Shown: positions 8,906 through 17,536 of the stretch, piece by piece
How the letters are laid out: every line of letters starts with the position of its first letter
How positions within the stretch are numbered: the first letter of the stretch is position 1
Source of the DNA: Acidimicrobiales bacterium
GTDB lineage: Bacteria > Actinomycetota > Acidimicrobiia > Acidimicrobiales > Poriferisodalaceae
Assembly: GCA_004214275.1 (NCBI GenBank)
Contig: SGYJ01000007.1
Span: 1 to 32,068, forward strand
Direction: 5' to 3'
Length of the DNA: 32,068 nt
The notes under the pieces: generated by a model
Databases searched by the model: none
What the model was told of the DNA's origin: nothing
The model's input: only the letters and a program-made list of their open reading frames with translations
Translations under genes and position numbers: made by a program

Positions 8906-10240
8906 TTGGCGGAGGTGTTCACTATCGATCCCCTTTTAGGGCTAGTCGCAGTGCTGGTTCTTATTGCGCTCAACGGGATTTTCGTTGCAGGTGAATTCAG
9001 CTTGGTCGCCGTCGACATCGAACGCGTCGAAGTTATGGCTGAGCAAGGACATCGACGCGCCCGCGTTGTTCGAAAATTACTGAGCCGCTTAAGTTTCCAC
9101 CTCGGCGGAGCTCAACTAGGTATCACTGTCACCTCTTTGTTGTTGGGTTTACTTGCTGAGGACACGATCGGAGCTGTGCTCGACTTCCTGCCAGGGGTGT
9201 CGTTGAGTCCGGGGCCGACGCGAGCTGTGATCGCTATCGCAATTGCTGCAGTCCTGCAGATGATTTTCGGTGAACTAGTTCCGAAGAACTTGGCCATTTC
9301 TCGTCCTCTCGGAACGGGGTTGTGGCTTGGATCGATCCTTAGGATTTATGGATTGCTAGCAGCTCCGATCACTACCGCATTTAATGGTCTAGCCAACAGA
9401 CTCGTTCGTTTGGTGGGCATAGAACCCGTTGAGGAGTTGCGGTCCCTTAGATCACTCGAGGATCTTGAGTATCTAGTTCGTGCTTCGAGCGCCAGAACCA
9501 TCAAAGAAGATGAAGCCAGGTTGATTACGCGTACCTTGCGACTATCTAGAAAAGACGCAGCTGATGCTTTAACTCCAAGAACCTCGATGGTCGCATTGCG
9601 ACACTCAGGAACTGTCGCCGATTTAGTTCAGAGCGCGAAAGAAAGCGGATACTCCAGGTTCCCGGTGATAGGAGCCGATCTTGACGACATCGTTGGCATG
9701 GTCGAAGTGAAGGATGTGTTTTCGCTCACTACCGATGATCGGGAGCGTCGACCATTAGAGGACATAGTTCGGCCGGCAGTGGTTGTCCCCGAGCATCGAG
9801 AGTTAGATGGTGTTCTGGTAGATCTCGAGCTAGCAGCTAGTCGATTAGCCGTCGTTGTAGACGAACATGGAGGAACAGCTGGTCTGATTACTCGCGAAGA
9901 TATCTTGGAAGAGCTGGTCGGTGACATAGCCGACGAGTATGACGAGCCCGTTGCTATTACCGCGTCCCAAAGGGATGGACGTGTCATCGTCGAAGGATTG
10001 AAGTCACGAGACGAAATAGAAGAAATCGTAGGTTTGCGTCTGCCTGATGGACCATTTGAGACACTTGCCGGTTTCATGTTGCAACAGATGGGATCTATTC
10101 CAGAAGTCGGACAGGTAGTTGAGTGGCGAGGCTGGAAGTTGGAGGTTCTACGAAAAGAGAACTTAAGAATCGCAGATGTTGCTATCGAAGCTCCGAGTGA
10201 TGCGAATGGCTCTCCTCTAGATCAAGGCGGAGCAATATGA
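8906..10240 (+). CDS. CNNM (DUF21)/CBS/CorC-HlyC domain protein
   Basis: GGAQLGITVTSLLLGLLAEDTIG, GELVPKNLAIS, tandem CBS region, C-terminal GLRLPDGPFETLAGFMLQQMG; TTG 8906 or GTG 8915 start. Confidence 0.9.
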   Translation: MAEVFTIDPLLGLVAVLVLIALNGIFVAGEFSLVAVDIERVEVMAEQGHRRARVVRKLLSRLSFHLGGAQLGITVTSLLLGLLAEDTIGAVLDFLPGVSLSPGPTRAVIAIAIAAVLQMIFGELVPKNLAISRPLGTGLWLGSILRIYGLLAAPITTAFNGLANRLVRLVGIEPVEELRSLRSLEDLEYLVRASSARTIKEDEARLITRTLRLSRKDAADALTPRTSMVALRHSGTVADLVQSAKESGYSRFPVIGADLDDIVGMVEVKDVFSLTTDDRERRPLEDIVRPAVVVPEHRELDGVLVDLELAASRLAVVVDEHGGTAGLITREDILEELVGDIADEYDEPVAITASQRDGRVIVEGLKSRDEIEEIVGLRLPDGPFETLAGFMLQQMGSIPEVGQVVEWRGWKLEVLRKENLRIADVAIEAPSDANGSPLDQGGAI

Positions 10241-11262
10241 CAGTTCTCGCAATCGCAGTTGGGTCGCTTCTAGTTCTGTTTAACGGAGCTTTTGTAGCAT
10301 TGGAATTTGGTTTGCTCGGAGCGATGAAGTCGGCGATTGATGCGGAAGCGACTGCCGGACGCAAATCAGCTCTGGCAGCCCAACGCCTGCAACGAGACGT
10401 CCTAACGACCTTAGGCGGGGCCCAACTAGGCATCACCATCTGTTCACTTGTGATCGGTCGATTAGCTGAACCGGCTGTGGCTTCGGTAATCGAACGACTG
10501 GTCAACGAGTTCGCCGAAATAAGTGAAACAGTTCTGCACTCAGTGAGCTTCGCTATTGCGTTAGCGCTAGTGGTAGTCGTGCATATGGTTTTAGGTGAAA
10601 TGGTTCCGAAGAACCTGGCAATCACAGGTCCCGAGAGAACCTTGCTTCTCCTGGCACGACCAATGGCACTTTATCTCAGCCTGGCCCGGCCAGTAATTCG
10701 GATGTTTCAAGGGTTTTCCAACGGGCTACTTGGTTTGTTCCGTGTTGAACCCACTTCCGAACTAGATGAATCAACAACCAGCGCTGAACTTGCATTAATG
10801 GTGGATGAGTCCCACGACCAAGGCCTCATAGATAGCCAGGAGTACGCGTTAATCGAAAGTGCGATCGCCTTCGGCCAGACACCTGCGACCTCGGTAATGG
10901 CACAAATAGGTCATGTTCACTCTGTGTCAGTTGATTCTGAAATAGTCGAAATTGAAGATCAGATCGTAAAGACAGGACATACGAGGCTTGTTGTCCACGG
11001 CGCAGACATGAACGACGTTCGAGGCTTCGTGCACAGCAAAGACCTTCTTGAGATAAAAGAAAAGAAACAGTCTTTGGCACCGGATCTCATCCGGCCAATG
11101 CTTCGAGTTGACCCGGAGAGCACTTTGCCAGACGTTCTTCAACTTATGAGAAGGTCTCAGATACACATGGCAGTAGTCACATCAGAAGGAACCAACAGTG
11201 GCGTCCTCACCTTGGACGACGTGATGCGCGGCTTAGTCGGACCGTTAATGCAAGAGCGGTGA
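10237..11262 (+). CDS. CNNM (DUF21)/CBS domain protein without the CorC/HlyC C-terminal domain
   Basis: GGAQLGITICSLVIGRLAEPAV, GEMVPKNLAITGP; ATGA overlap with the upstream paralog; ends shortly after the CBS region. Confidence 0.9.
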   Translation: MTVLAIAVGSLLVLFNGAFVALEFGLLGAMKSAIDAEATAGRKSALAAQRLQRDVLTTLGGAQLGITICSLVIGRLAEPAVASVIERLVNEFAEISETVLHSVSFAIALALVVVVHMVLGEMVPKNLAITGPERTLLLLARPMALYLSLARPVIRMFQGFSNGLLGLFRVEPTSELDESTTSAELALMVDESHDQGLIDSQEYALIESAIAFGQTPATSVMAQIGHVHSVSVDSEIVEIEDQIVKTGHTRLVVHGADMNDVRGFVHSKDLLEIKEKKQSLAPDLIRPMLRVDPESTLPDVLQLMRRSQIHMAVVTSEGTNSGVLTLDDVMRGLVGPLMQER

Positions 11263-11287
11263 GGAAAACGTTCAGTGGCGAGCCTGT

Positions 11288-12058
11288 TTAGGCACCCATC
11301 GCGTGATATCCGCCGTCCACATGGACGATTTCGCCTGTAGTCATCGGAAACCAGTCCGACATCAGGGCCAAGGTTGTCCGCGCCACCGAGTCTTGATCGT
11401 GGACGTCCCATCCCATAGGTGCTCGTTTCTCCCAAGCATCTTCGAAATCAGAGAATCCCGGGATTGACTTTGCCGCCATAGTTCTGATTGGCCCGGCTGA
11501 CACAAGATTGACGCGAATGCCGTCGGGCCCCATAGATTTGGCCAGGTACCGAGCTGTCGATTCAAAGGCTGCCTTCGCTACTCCCATCCAGTCGTACACG
11601 GGCCATGCGACAGATGCGTCAAACGTAAGTCCGACAACATTTCCTTGGGACTTGGCGAGCAAAGGTTGAAGTCCACCGGCCAAAGCTTTCAAGCTGTACG
11701 CAGAGATGTGCAAGGCGACGCTGACGTCTTCCCATTCTGCGTTAAGAAAATTGCCTCCTAGGCAAGCCTCAGGAGCGAATCCGATGGCATGTAACACGCT
11801 GTCGACGTAACCCCAACGGGCAGCGAGTTCGGCAGCTACCGCCTCAATTTCTGCGGGCTCTGTTACATCGAGCGCTAGAACATCGCATGGTTCAGGAAGC
11901 TTGCGAGCCGTTCGTTCGGTTAGACGCATTGCCCTGCCTGCACCGGTTAGTACCACCTCGGCTCCCTCTAGCTGAGCCAGTTTCGCCACTTCAAATGCCA
12001 ACGAGGCATCAGTAAGAACCCCGGTGATCAGTAGCTTTTTCCCATCCATGAGACCCAT
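11288..12058 (-). CDS. fabI: Enoyl-[acyl-carrier-protein] reductase, InhA/FabI-like
   Basis: KKLLITGVLTDASLAFEVAKLAQLEGAEVVLTG, HAIGFAP, PVYDWMGVAKAAFES (Y-x6-K), VNLVSAGPIRTMAA; AGGAGG-like SD upstream of ATG. Confidence 0.93.
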   Translation of the reverse strand: MGLMDGKKLLITGVLTDASLAFEVAKLAQLEGAEVVLTGAGRAMRLTERTARKLPEPCDVLALDVTEPAEIEAVAAELAARWGYVDSVLHAIGFAPEACLGGNFLNAEWEDVSVALHISAYSLKALAGGLQPLLAKSQGNVVGLTFDASVAWPVYDWMGVAKAAFESTARYLAKSMGPDGIRVNLVSAGPIRTMAAKSIPGFSDFEDAWEKRAPMGWDVHDQDSVARTTLALMSDWFPMTTGEIVHVDGGYHAMGA

Positions 12059-12165
12059 GAAGGCTGTCCTCCGTTTGGTGTATCGACGCCCTTATGGGGC
12101 GCCTTCGTCGTAACTCGCGGAATGAAGTCACCGTACCCTGCCTTTGGACAGTACCGTGGCACTTC

Positions 12166-12819
12166 ATGCGGATAGGCATCGTTGGTGGAACTGGACCTGC
12201 AGGCTCGGCTTTGGCGGCTCGCCTTGCAGATGTGGGTTATGAGGTTATTTTGGGTTCTCGATCGAAATATCGGTCGATGGAAGTAGTTGACAGCATCGTT
12301 GAGCGATGGCCTAACCGCGAGTTAGCGGTCACTCCATCAGACAATGCGGGAGCTGCCCAATGTGAATTTGTCGTGATCGCCACCCCATGGGATGCAGCAG
12401 CGATTACCGCGAGAAGTGTTGAAGACTACGTGAGAGGCAAAGTCGTGGTGACAATGTCCAATGCGTTGGCTCGGGTAGACGATGAGTTTGTTCCACTTAT
12501 TCCGCCAAGAGGATCGGTGGCGGCGTCCGTTCAGGCATCGCTGCCGGATTCGAAGGTTGCAGCGACCCTTCAACATGTACCCGCTCAAGAGCTAGGCGAT
12601 CTCGACCAACCTCTTGATAGTGACATCCTTATCTGTAGTGATGATAGAGAGGCCACGGATTTGGTGGCAGAGGTGGTCGGAAAAATTCCCGGCACCAGGG
12701 CGCTTGACTGCGGAAACTTGTCGAATGCAACTGCGATTGAAGCCTTTACAGCGGTTCTACTCCAACTCAATACCCGATATCGGACCAGAGTTGCTTTGAA
12801 GTTGGTGGGTCTGGAATGA
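12166..12819 (+). CDS. npdG: NADPH-dependent F420 reductase-like protein (NpdG family)
   Basis: MRIGIVGGTGPAGSALAARLADVGYEVILGSRSKYRS Rossmann and NADP motif; ATG 12166 preferred to the track start at 12094. Confidence 0.8.
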   Translation: MRIGIVGGTGPAGSALAARLADVGYEVILGSRSKYRSMEVVDSIVERWPNRELAVTPSDNAGAAQCEFVVIATPWDAAAITARSVEDYVRGKVVVTMSNALARVDDEFVPLIPPRGSVAASVQASLPDSKVAATLQHVPAQELGDLDQPLDSDILICSDDREATDLVAEVVGKIPGTRALDCGNLSNATAIEAFTAVLLQLNTRYRTRVALKLVGLE

Positions 12820-12877
12820 ATGTGCCGCTACCTGATGCTCATTCTCGCAAATTGTTGGACCTGATTGGACTTCACTG

Positions 12878-13384
12878 ATGGATAGTTTGGAGAGGATCTG
12901 GGCTACTTGGAGGCGTGAATACGTAAGCGGAGAGACGGGTGAGATTTCGAGAGCTTCCGATGGCGAATGCGTGCTTTGTTCGGTAGTGGATCTTCGAACC
13001 AGCGAACCCGACAAGTTGGTCTATTGCGGCGAATCAGCGGCAGTAATTCTTAATGCTTACCCCTACAACACCGGCCACGTAATGGTCCTGCCGTACGATC
13101 ATGAATCCAACTTCGAAGACCTCAAACAGGAAATTCGAGTGGAGATCTTCGACTTGGTTACCAGGTCAATCTCTGCCGTAGAACGCTCCTACACTCCAGA
13201 CGGCATAAACATGGGCGCGAATCTAGGGCGCGGAGCTGGTGCCGGAATCCCAGATCACCTTCATGTTCACGTCTTGCCTCGTTGGGATAGCGATACGAAC
13301 TTTATGACCACGGTCGGCGGGGCGCGAGTCCTGCCTGAATCTCTCGATTCCACACTTGAACGCCTTAGAGCGGCTTTCGAGTGA
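12878..13384 (+). CDS. HIT-family hydrolase/Ap4A phosphorylase-like protein
   Basis: HIT motif HLHVHVLPRW; NTGHVMVLPYDHESNFEDL; next to pgsA as with Rv2613c. Confidence 0.9.
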   Translation: MDSLERIWATWRREYVSGETGEISRASDGECVLCSVVDLRTSEPDKLVYCGESAAVILNAYPYNTGHVMVLPYDHESNFEDLKQEIRVEIFDLVTRSISAVERSYTPDGINMGANLGRGAGAGIPDHLHVHVLPRWDSDTNFMTTVGGARVLPESLDSTLERLRAAFE

Positions 13385-13423
13385 GACCTTGCCAAAGCAC
13401 TGCAGGCAGGTAGCGTAATCAAC

Positions 13424-13942
13424 GTGGACGACCGAGAAGTACACGATGAACTTCCCGAGGACCTCGATCGCGGATTCGTCGGTGCCTACAAATTTCCCGA
13501 CAATAAACGTCGAAGGACCACGGGATTGTTGTATCTCTTCGTCGCAATCTGTGTCGGAACCTGGGCTCTTTTGGTCGATGGCGAACCGGTATTGATAAAC
13601 CGGGGTTTGATCTTTGGATGTGCAGCATTGGGGTTGTTTGGTTTGTACAGCCTTCTAGCAGGCAGAGCGTTTGGGCTTGACGAAAGCGCTGCTCTTGTCG
13701 CCGCAAATCGTGCCGTTGGTTTCCCCGTAGGTCATGCCAGTGCCCAACTTGGGTGGCGAGGTCTAACGAGTCGACCGACATGGAAAATGCTTGTCTATTC
13801 AGCAGAAGATCCACCCGTGAATAGAGGTCTCGTTCTAGTTGATGCGATCGACGGCACAATTGTCGAATTTTTCGTCGAGGAGAACCCAGAGGATTGGATC
13901 CAGACTTCTGGCTCAGAGAATGGTGCGGAAAGCAGCGACTGA
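13424..13942 (+). CDS. Hypothetical membrane protein with two predicted TM segments
   Basis: 172 aa, hydrophobic LLYLFVAICVGTWALLV and GLIFGCAALGLFGLYSLLAG; GTG start; stop overlaps the next ATG. Confidence 0.7.
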   Translation: MDDREVHDELPEDLDRGFVGAYKFPDNKRRRTTGLLYLFVAICVGTWALLVDGEPVLINRGLIFGCAALGLFGLYSLLAGRAFGLDESAALVAANRAVGFPVGHASAQLGWRGLTSRPTWKMLVYSAEDPPVNRGLVLVDAIDGTIVEFFVEENPEDWIQTSGSENGAESSD

Positions 13943-14550
13943 TGTTTGATGGAAACTTTCGGAACGGGGTTGACCGCTTCGTACGCCCCGTTGGACGCAT
14001 CCTTGTTCGGCTCGGAGTCAGCGCCAACTTCCTGACCTGTGTAGGTCTTGCGATGTCAGTAGCAGCATGTGTCCTCATAGGTCGAGGCCAATTACAACTA
14101 GGGCTTGCTTTCCTAATCCTGACCGCTGTCCCTGATCTACTAGACGGCGCTGTAGCCGTCGCTGCTGGCACCTCTTCAAAACGTGGGGCCTTCTTTGACT
14201 CAACAGCTGACCGGGTAACAGATGGTCTTTTGCTATGTGGTATCGCATGGCACCTAGCGGAGAGTGAGGGTGGAACAATCATGCTCTTACCAATGGCCGT
14301 CTTAGGTGTTTCCTCCTTAATTAGTTACGAGAGAGCAAAGGCTGAACTATTGGGCTACGACGCTAAGGGCGGCCTCATGGAACGGGCCGAACGAATGGTC
14401 GTTCTGGGATTTGGCCTGTGTTTTCAGGTGTTACTAGTTCCGGTGCTGTGGGTGATGCTTGCTCTTACGTCGCTTACTGCAGTTCAGCGGTTCTTTAAGG
14501 TTTGGCGGCAGGCAACTGTCGACATGCCTGACGCAAATAGTAAGAGTTGA
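13942..14550 (+). CDS. pgsA: CDP-alcohol phosphatidyltransferase, PI(P) synthase position (PgsA1-like)
   Basis: Signature DLLDGAVAVAAGTSSKRGAFFDSTAD matches Dx2DGx2A-x-x8Gx3Dx3D; TGATG junction with the upstream gene. Confidence 0.88.
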   Translation: MFDGNFRNGVDRFVRPVGRILVRLGVSANFLTCVGLAMSVAACVLIGRGQLQLGLAFLILTAVPDLLDGAVAVAAGTSSKRGAFFDSTADRVTDGLLLCGIAWHLAESEGGTIMLLPMAVLGVSSLISYERAKAELLGYDAKGGLMERAERMVVLGFGLCFQVLLVPVLWVMLALTSLTAVQRFFKVWRQATVDMPDANSKS

Positions 14551-15446
14551 CCTTGAGCGGACAGGGTGTGACAGCGCTCTATCGACTGGGGGCCTTGGCG
14601 GCTCGAAGTTTGCCTGGTCCTGTTGCTGCTGTGTTGCCATCAATTGTTGCGTTCCCACTTAGTTGGGTGTTGAGGAAGAAACGTTTAATGGTTCAACGCC
14701 ACATGAGACGGTCGTTGGGTCCCGGTCACGGCGACAAAGCAGTCAAGACCGCAGCCAGAAAGGCCTTTGCTTCATATGCCCGATATTGGGTGGAATCTTT
14801 TCGCCTTCCGACGCGCAGTGACAAACAATTGTCAAGAGGCATAGAAGTACCCGACTATCGGTTTGTTGAAGAAGCTTTGAGTCGTGGCAATGGAGTGATA
14901 CTTGCCCTGCCACATCTAGGAGGATGGGAGTGGGCGGGCTTTTGGATGGCGACTGTTAACAAATTGCCGATCACAGTTGTCGTTGAGCCGATCGAACCAC
15001 CGCAATTATTTTCGTGGTTTGCGAACTTTCGTTCGAAGCTAGGAATGAACGTAGTGCCACTCAGTCCGTCTGCTGGAACTGAGATAGCTGCTGCCCTAAA
15101 GAGGAACGAAATTGTTTGCCTGCTCTGTGATCGAGATATCTCAGGGGGAGGAATCGAAGTGACCTTCATGGGCGAACGTACAACTCTTCCAGGTGGACCC
15201 GCCCTCATGGCTTTGCGGACAGGGGCTGTTGTCCTGCCGACAGCGGTTTACTTCGAACCAAACGGAAAGCACCTTGGTCTCGTAAGACCCCCACTTGATG
15301 TCACTAGGAGTGGAACCATCAAAGAAGACGTCGTGCAGGTAACAAGTCAACTTGCTGAAGAATTAGAATTTTTGATTCGCCAGGATCCTGAACAGTGGCA
15401 TCTATTCCAACCAAATTGGCCCAGTGATTTTGTGGACCAAACATGA
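14547..15446 (+). CDS. patA: Phosphatidylinositol mannoside acyltransferase-like LPLAT
   Basis: LALPHLGGWEWAGFWMA catalytic His motif; VCLLCDRDISGGGIEVTFMGERTTLPGGPALMALRTGA; between pgsA and pimA. Confidence 0.85.
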   Translation: MTLSGQGVTALYRLGALAARSLPGPVAAVLPSIVAFPLSWVLRKKRLMVQRHMRRSLGPGHGDKAVKTAARKAFASYARYWVESFRLPTRSDKQLSRGIEVPDYRFVEEALSRGNGVILALPHLGGWEWAGFWMATVNKLPITVVVEPIEPPQLFSWFANFRSKLGMNVVPLSPSAGTEIAAALKRNEIVCLLCDRDISGGGIEVTFMGERTTLPGGPALMALRTGAVVLPTAVYFEPNGKHLGLVRPPLDVTRSGTIKEDVVQVTSQLAEELEFLIRQDPEQWHLFQPNWPSDFVDQT

Positions 15447-15500
15447 CTTGCCTCAAATTCCGCTGTGGAGAGCGCACATCATCACCTAGCGTTACTTGAT

Positions 15501-16661
15501 GTGAGAATCGGAATCATCTCGCCGTATAGCCTCAGCATCCCCGGAGGAGTTCAGAGTCAGGTTCTCGCGCTTTCCAGAGCATTGAACCGGCTGGGACACA
15601 AGGTGCGAGTCTTAGGTCCTTGCGACGGAGCGCCCCCTGAAACAGGAGTCACGTCGCTGGGTGCGAGTATCCCCACCTTCGCTAACGGTTCTATCGCTCC
15701 CATCGCCCCAGATCTGGCCTGCACGCTAAGGACGATTAGAGCGTTCCGCGACGAAGAATTTGACGTCATCCATATTCATGAACCCATTTGTCCTGGTCCC
15801 TGCCAAACTGCATTGTTCTTGAGAAGCGCGCCAATTGTGGGGACTTGGCATGCCGCTGGAGGAAGCAAGGCTTATCTCACGCCTGGAGTTAAGTGGCTAG
15901 CAACGCGGATGAACATTCGAACCGCAGTCTCCCAAGATGCCCGAGACATGGCACATGAAGCACTTGGGGGAATCTATGAAATCGTCTTCAACGGTATAGA
16001 AGTAGACAACTTCGTCGATGCCACACCAACAAAATGCGATGGTCCAACCATTGCATACGTCGGTCGACACGAACCACGTAAGGGCCTGGAGGTTCTGCTG
16101 GAAGCGATGGCGTCTCTGCCGCAAAATGTGACTCTTTGGATCATGTCCGACGGCCCCCAAACAGAGGAATTGCGGTCGAAATACGCAGGAGACCAACGCC
16201 TGCAGTGGCTTGGAGAAGTAAGTGACGAAGAGAAGATGCAACGGATAAAGGGTGCAGACGTATTTTGTGCGCCCTCGCTCCGAGGAGAGAGTTTTGGGAT
16301 TGTGCTGCTAGAAGCAATGGCCGCAGGTACCCCAGTAGTAGCAAGTGATTTGCCCGGATACCGAAACGTTGCAGCTAAGGGCGACGAGGCATACCTTGTG
16401 CCGCCCGGCGACGTGGAGGCCCTGAGCGGTGGCCTGTTAAGGGTCATTGAAAATCGGGAGTTAGCTGATCAGCTTTGTGAATCCGCAAGCAAACGGGTGT
16501 CGGAATTTTCCATGGATCGACTGGCCACAATGTATGTCGACATTTATGAGCGCGCGATAGATATTGAACGTCAAGACCCCCACAGGGGTGGATGGCGCGG
16601 TGAGCTAAGCCGCATGGGTTGGCCGCTCAAACTTGGCGTTGAAGAGGATCAGAGTCTGTGA
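15501..16661 (+). CDS. pimA: GT4 glycosyltransferase, phosphatidylinositol mannosyltransferase PimA-like
   Basis: RIGIISPYSLSIPGGVQSQVLALSRAL, DVIHIHEP, GRHEPRKGLEVLLEA, CAPSLRGESFGIVLLEAMAAGTPVVASDLPGYR; GTG start at 15501. Confidence 0.88.
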   Translation: MRIGIISPYSLSIPGGVQSQVLALSRALNRLGHKVRVLGPCDGAPPETGVTSLGASIPTFANGSIAPIAPDLACTLRTIRAFRDEEFDVIHIHEPICPGPCQTALFLRSAPIVGTWHAAGGSKAYLTPGVKWLATRMNIRTAVSQDARDMAHEALGGIYEIVFNGIEVDNFVDATPTKCDGPTIAYVGRHEPRKGLEVLLEAMASLPQNVTLWIMSDGPQTEELRSKYAGDQRLQWLGEVSDEEKMQRIKGADVFCAPSLRGESFGIVLLEAMAAGTPVVASDLPGYRNVAAKGDEAYLVPPGDVEALSGGLLRVIENRELADQLCESASKRVSEFSMDRLATMYVDIYERAIDIERQDPHRGGWRGELSRMGWPLKLGVEEDQSL

Positions 16662-16740
16662 ATAGTCACGAGCGCTGTGTAGTTCGCACCGTACACTGCG
16701 ACACACAGTTGCCGGGAAATATTGGAGACACGGAATATTT

Positions 16741-17529
16741 ATGGACAACCTGAGCGACAAAAACCGACAACGCGCAGGTCTAGTGAAGGCTTTGTTTGGG
16801 GTATCTGTTCTGATGTTGGCAGGGCTTGTGTTTCTGGTCCTGCTCGTCATTTCGTCAACGATTTGGGTCCCGTTAGGGCTTGCGCTGCTGATGGCAATCT
16901 CGTTGCTTTGGGCTAGTAAGACTAGTGAGCGACGCATCTTAGAGAAGTTGCCTGGCACCCGGGTAGGCGAAGGAGAACAACCCCGACTCGTCAACTTGAT
17001 CGAGGGTCTATGCCTCTCGACTGGTACATCTCCGCCGCAAATCCACATTCTTCCGACTGAAAGCCGCAACATCGCAGCTTTAGGACGATCGGCCGACCGT
17101 TCAACGCTCATCATCGCGACCGGCCTCCTCGAAGTTGCTACTCGTATCCAACTGGAAGCTGTTCTCGCCAACCGAATTTCCCAAATAGCGAGCCACAGAA
17201 CAGCGTTGGCGACTACCACAATCACAACTTTCGGCCTGTCGATCGGAGTCTCGTCGTTTCGAATTCGACCTTTCTCCTTTCTTGGAGGGCCTCTGAAACG
17301 AAAGATGGGTCTGCAAGATGACCCAAGTCACGATTTTGCAGGGGATGTCGCTGGTACAGGCATAACCCGTTACCCACCAGGGATGGTTGAAGCAATCGAA
17401 CTGATGGAAAATCGGACCTTGGTCCCAGAAGTCAGTCCAGCTCTCGACTCACTGTGGCTTTTCTCTTCCACATCGAACACAAATCGACCAACAGTCGAAG
17501 CTCGAGCGACGGCGCTGCGCGAAATGTGA
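16741..17529 (+). CDS. M48/HtpX-like membrane protein lacking the HExxH metal site (predicted pseudopeptidase)
   Basis: Two N-terminal TM segments; PRLVNLIEGLCLSTGTSPPQIHILPTESRNIAALGRSADRSTLIIATGLLEVATRIQLEAVLANRISQIASH resembles HtpX up to the position of HELxH. Confidence 0.7.
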   Translation: MDNLSDKNRQRAGLVKALFGVSVLMLAGLVFLVLLVISSTIWVPLGLALLMAISLLWASKTSERRILEKLPGTRVGEGEQPRLVNLIEGLCLSTGTSPPQIHILPTESRNIAALGRSADRSTLIIATGLLEVATRIQLEAVLANRISQIASHRTALATTTITTFGLSIGVSSFRIRPFSFLGGPLKRKMGLQDDPSHDFAGDVAGTGITRYPPGMVEAIELMENRTLVPEVSPALDSLWLFSSTSNTNRPTVEARATALREM

Positions 17530-17536
17530 TGCACCG

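Noticed and set aside
12094-12165. N-terminal extension of the NpdG-like ORF
   Set aside because: Residues before MRIGIVGGTG do not fit the Rossmann-fold start; ATG 12166 is the more likely start.
13419-14282. 287 aa minus-strand ORF antisense to the 2-TM protein and pgsA
   Set aside because: Low-complexity Arg/Pro/Ser-rich translation with no motif; opposite strand has well-supported genes with conserved signatures. Shadow ORF.
16605-17225. 206 aa minus-strand ORF across the pimA end and M48-like gene
   Set aside because: Antisense to a coherent plus-strand protein with TM segments and HtpX-like pattern; no recognisable motif.
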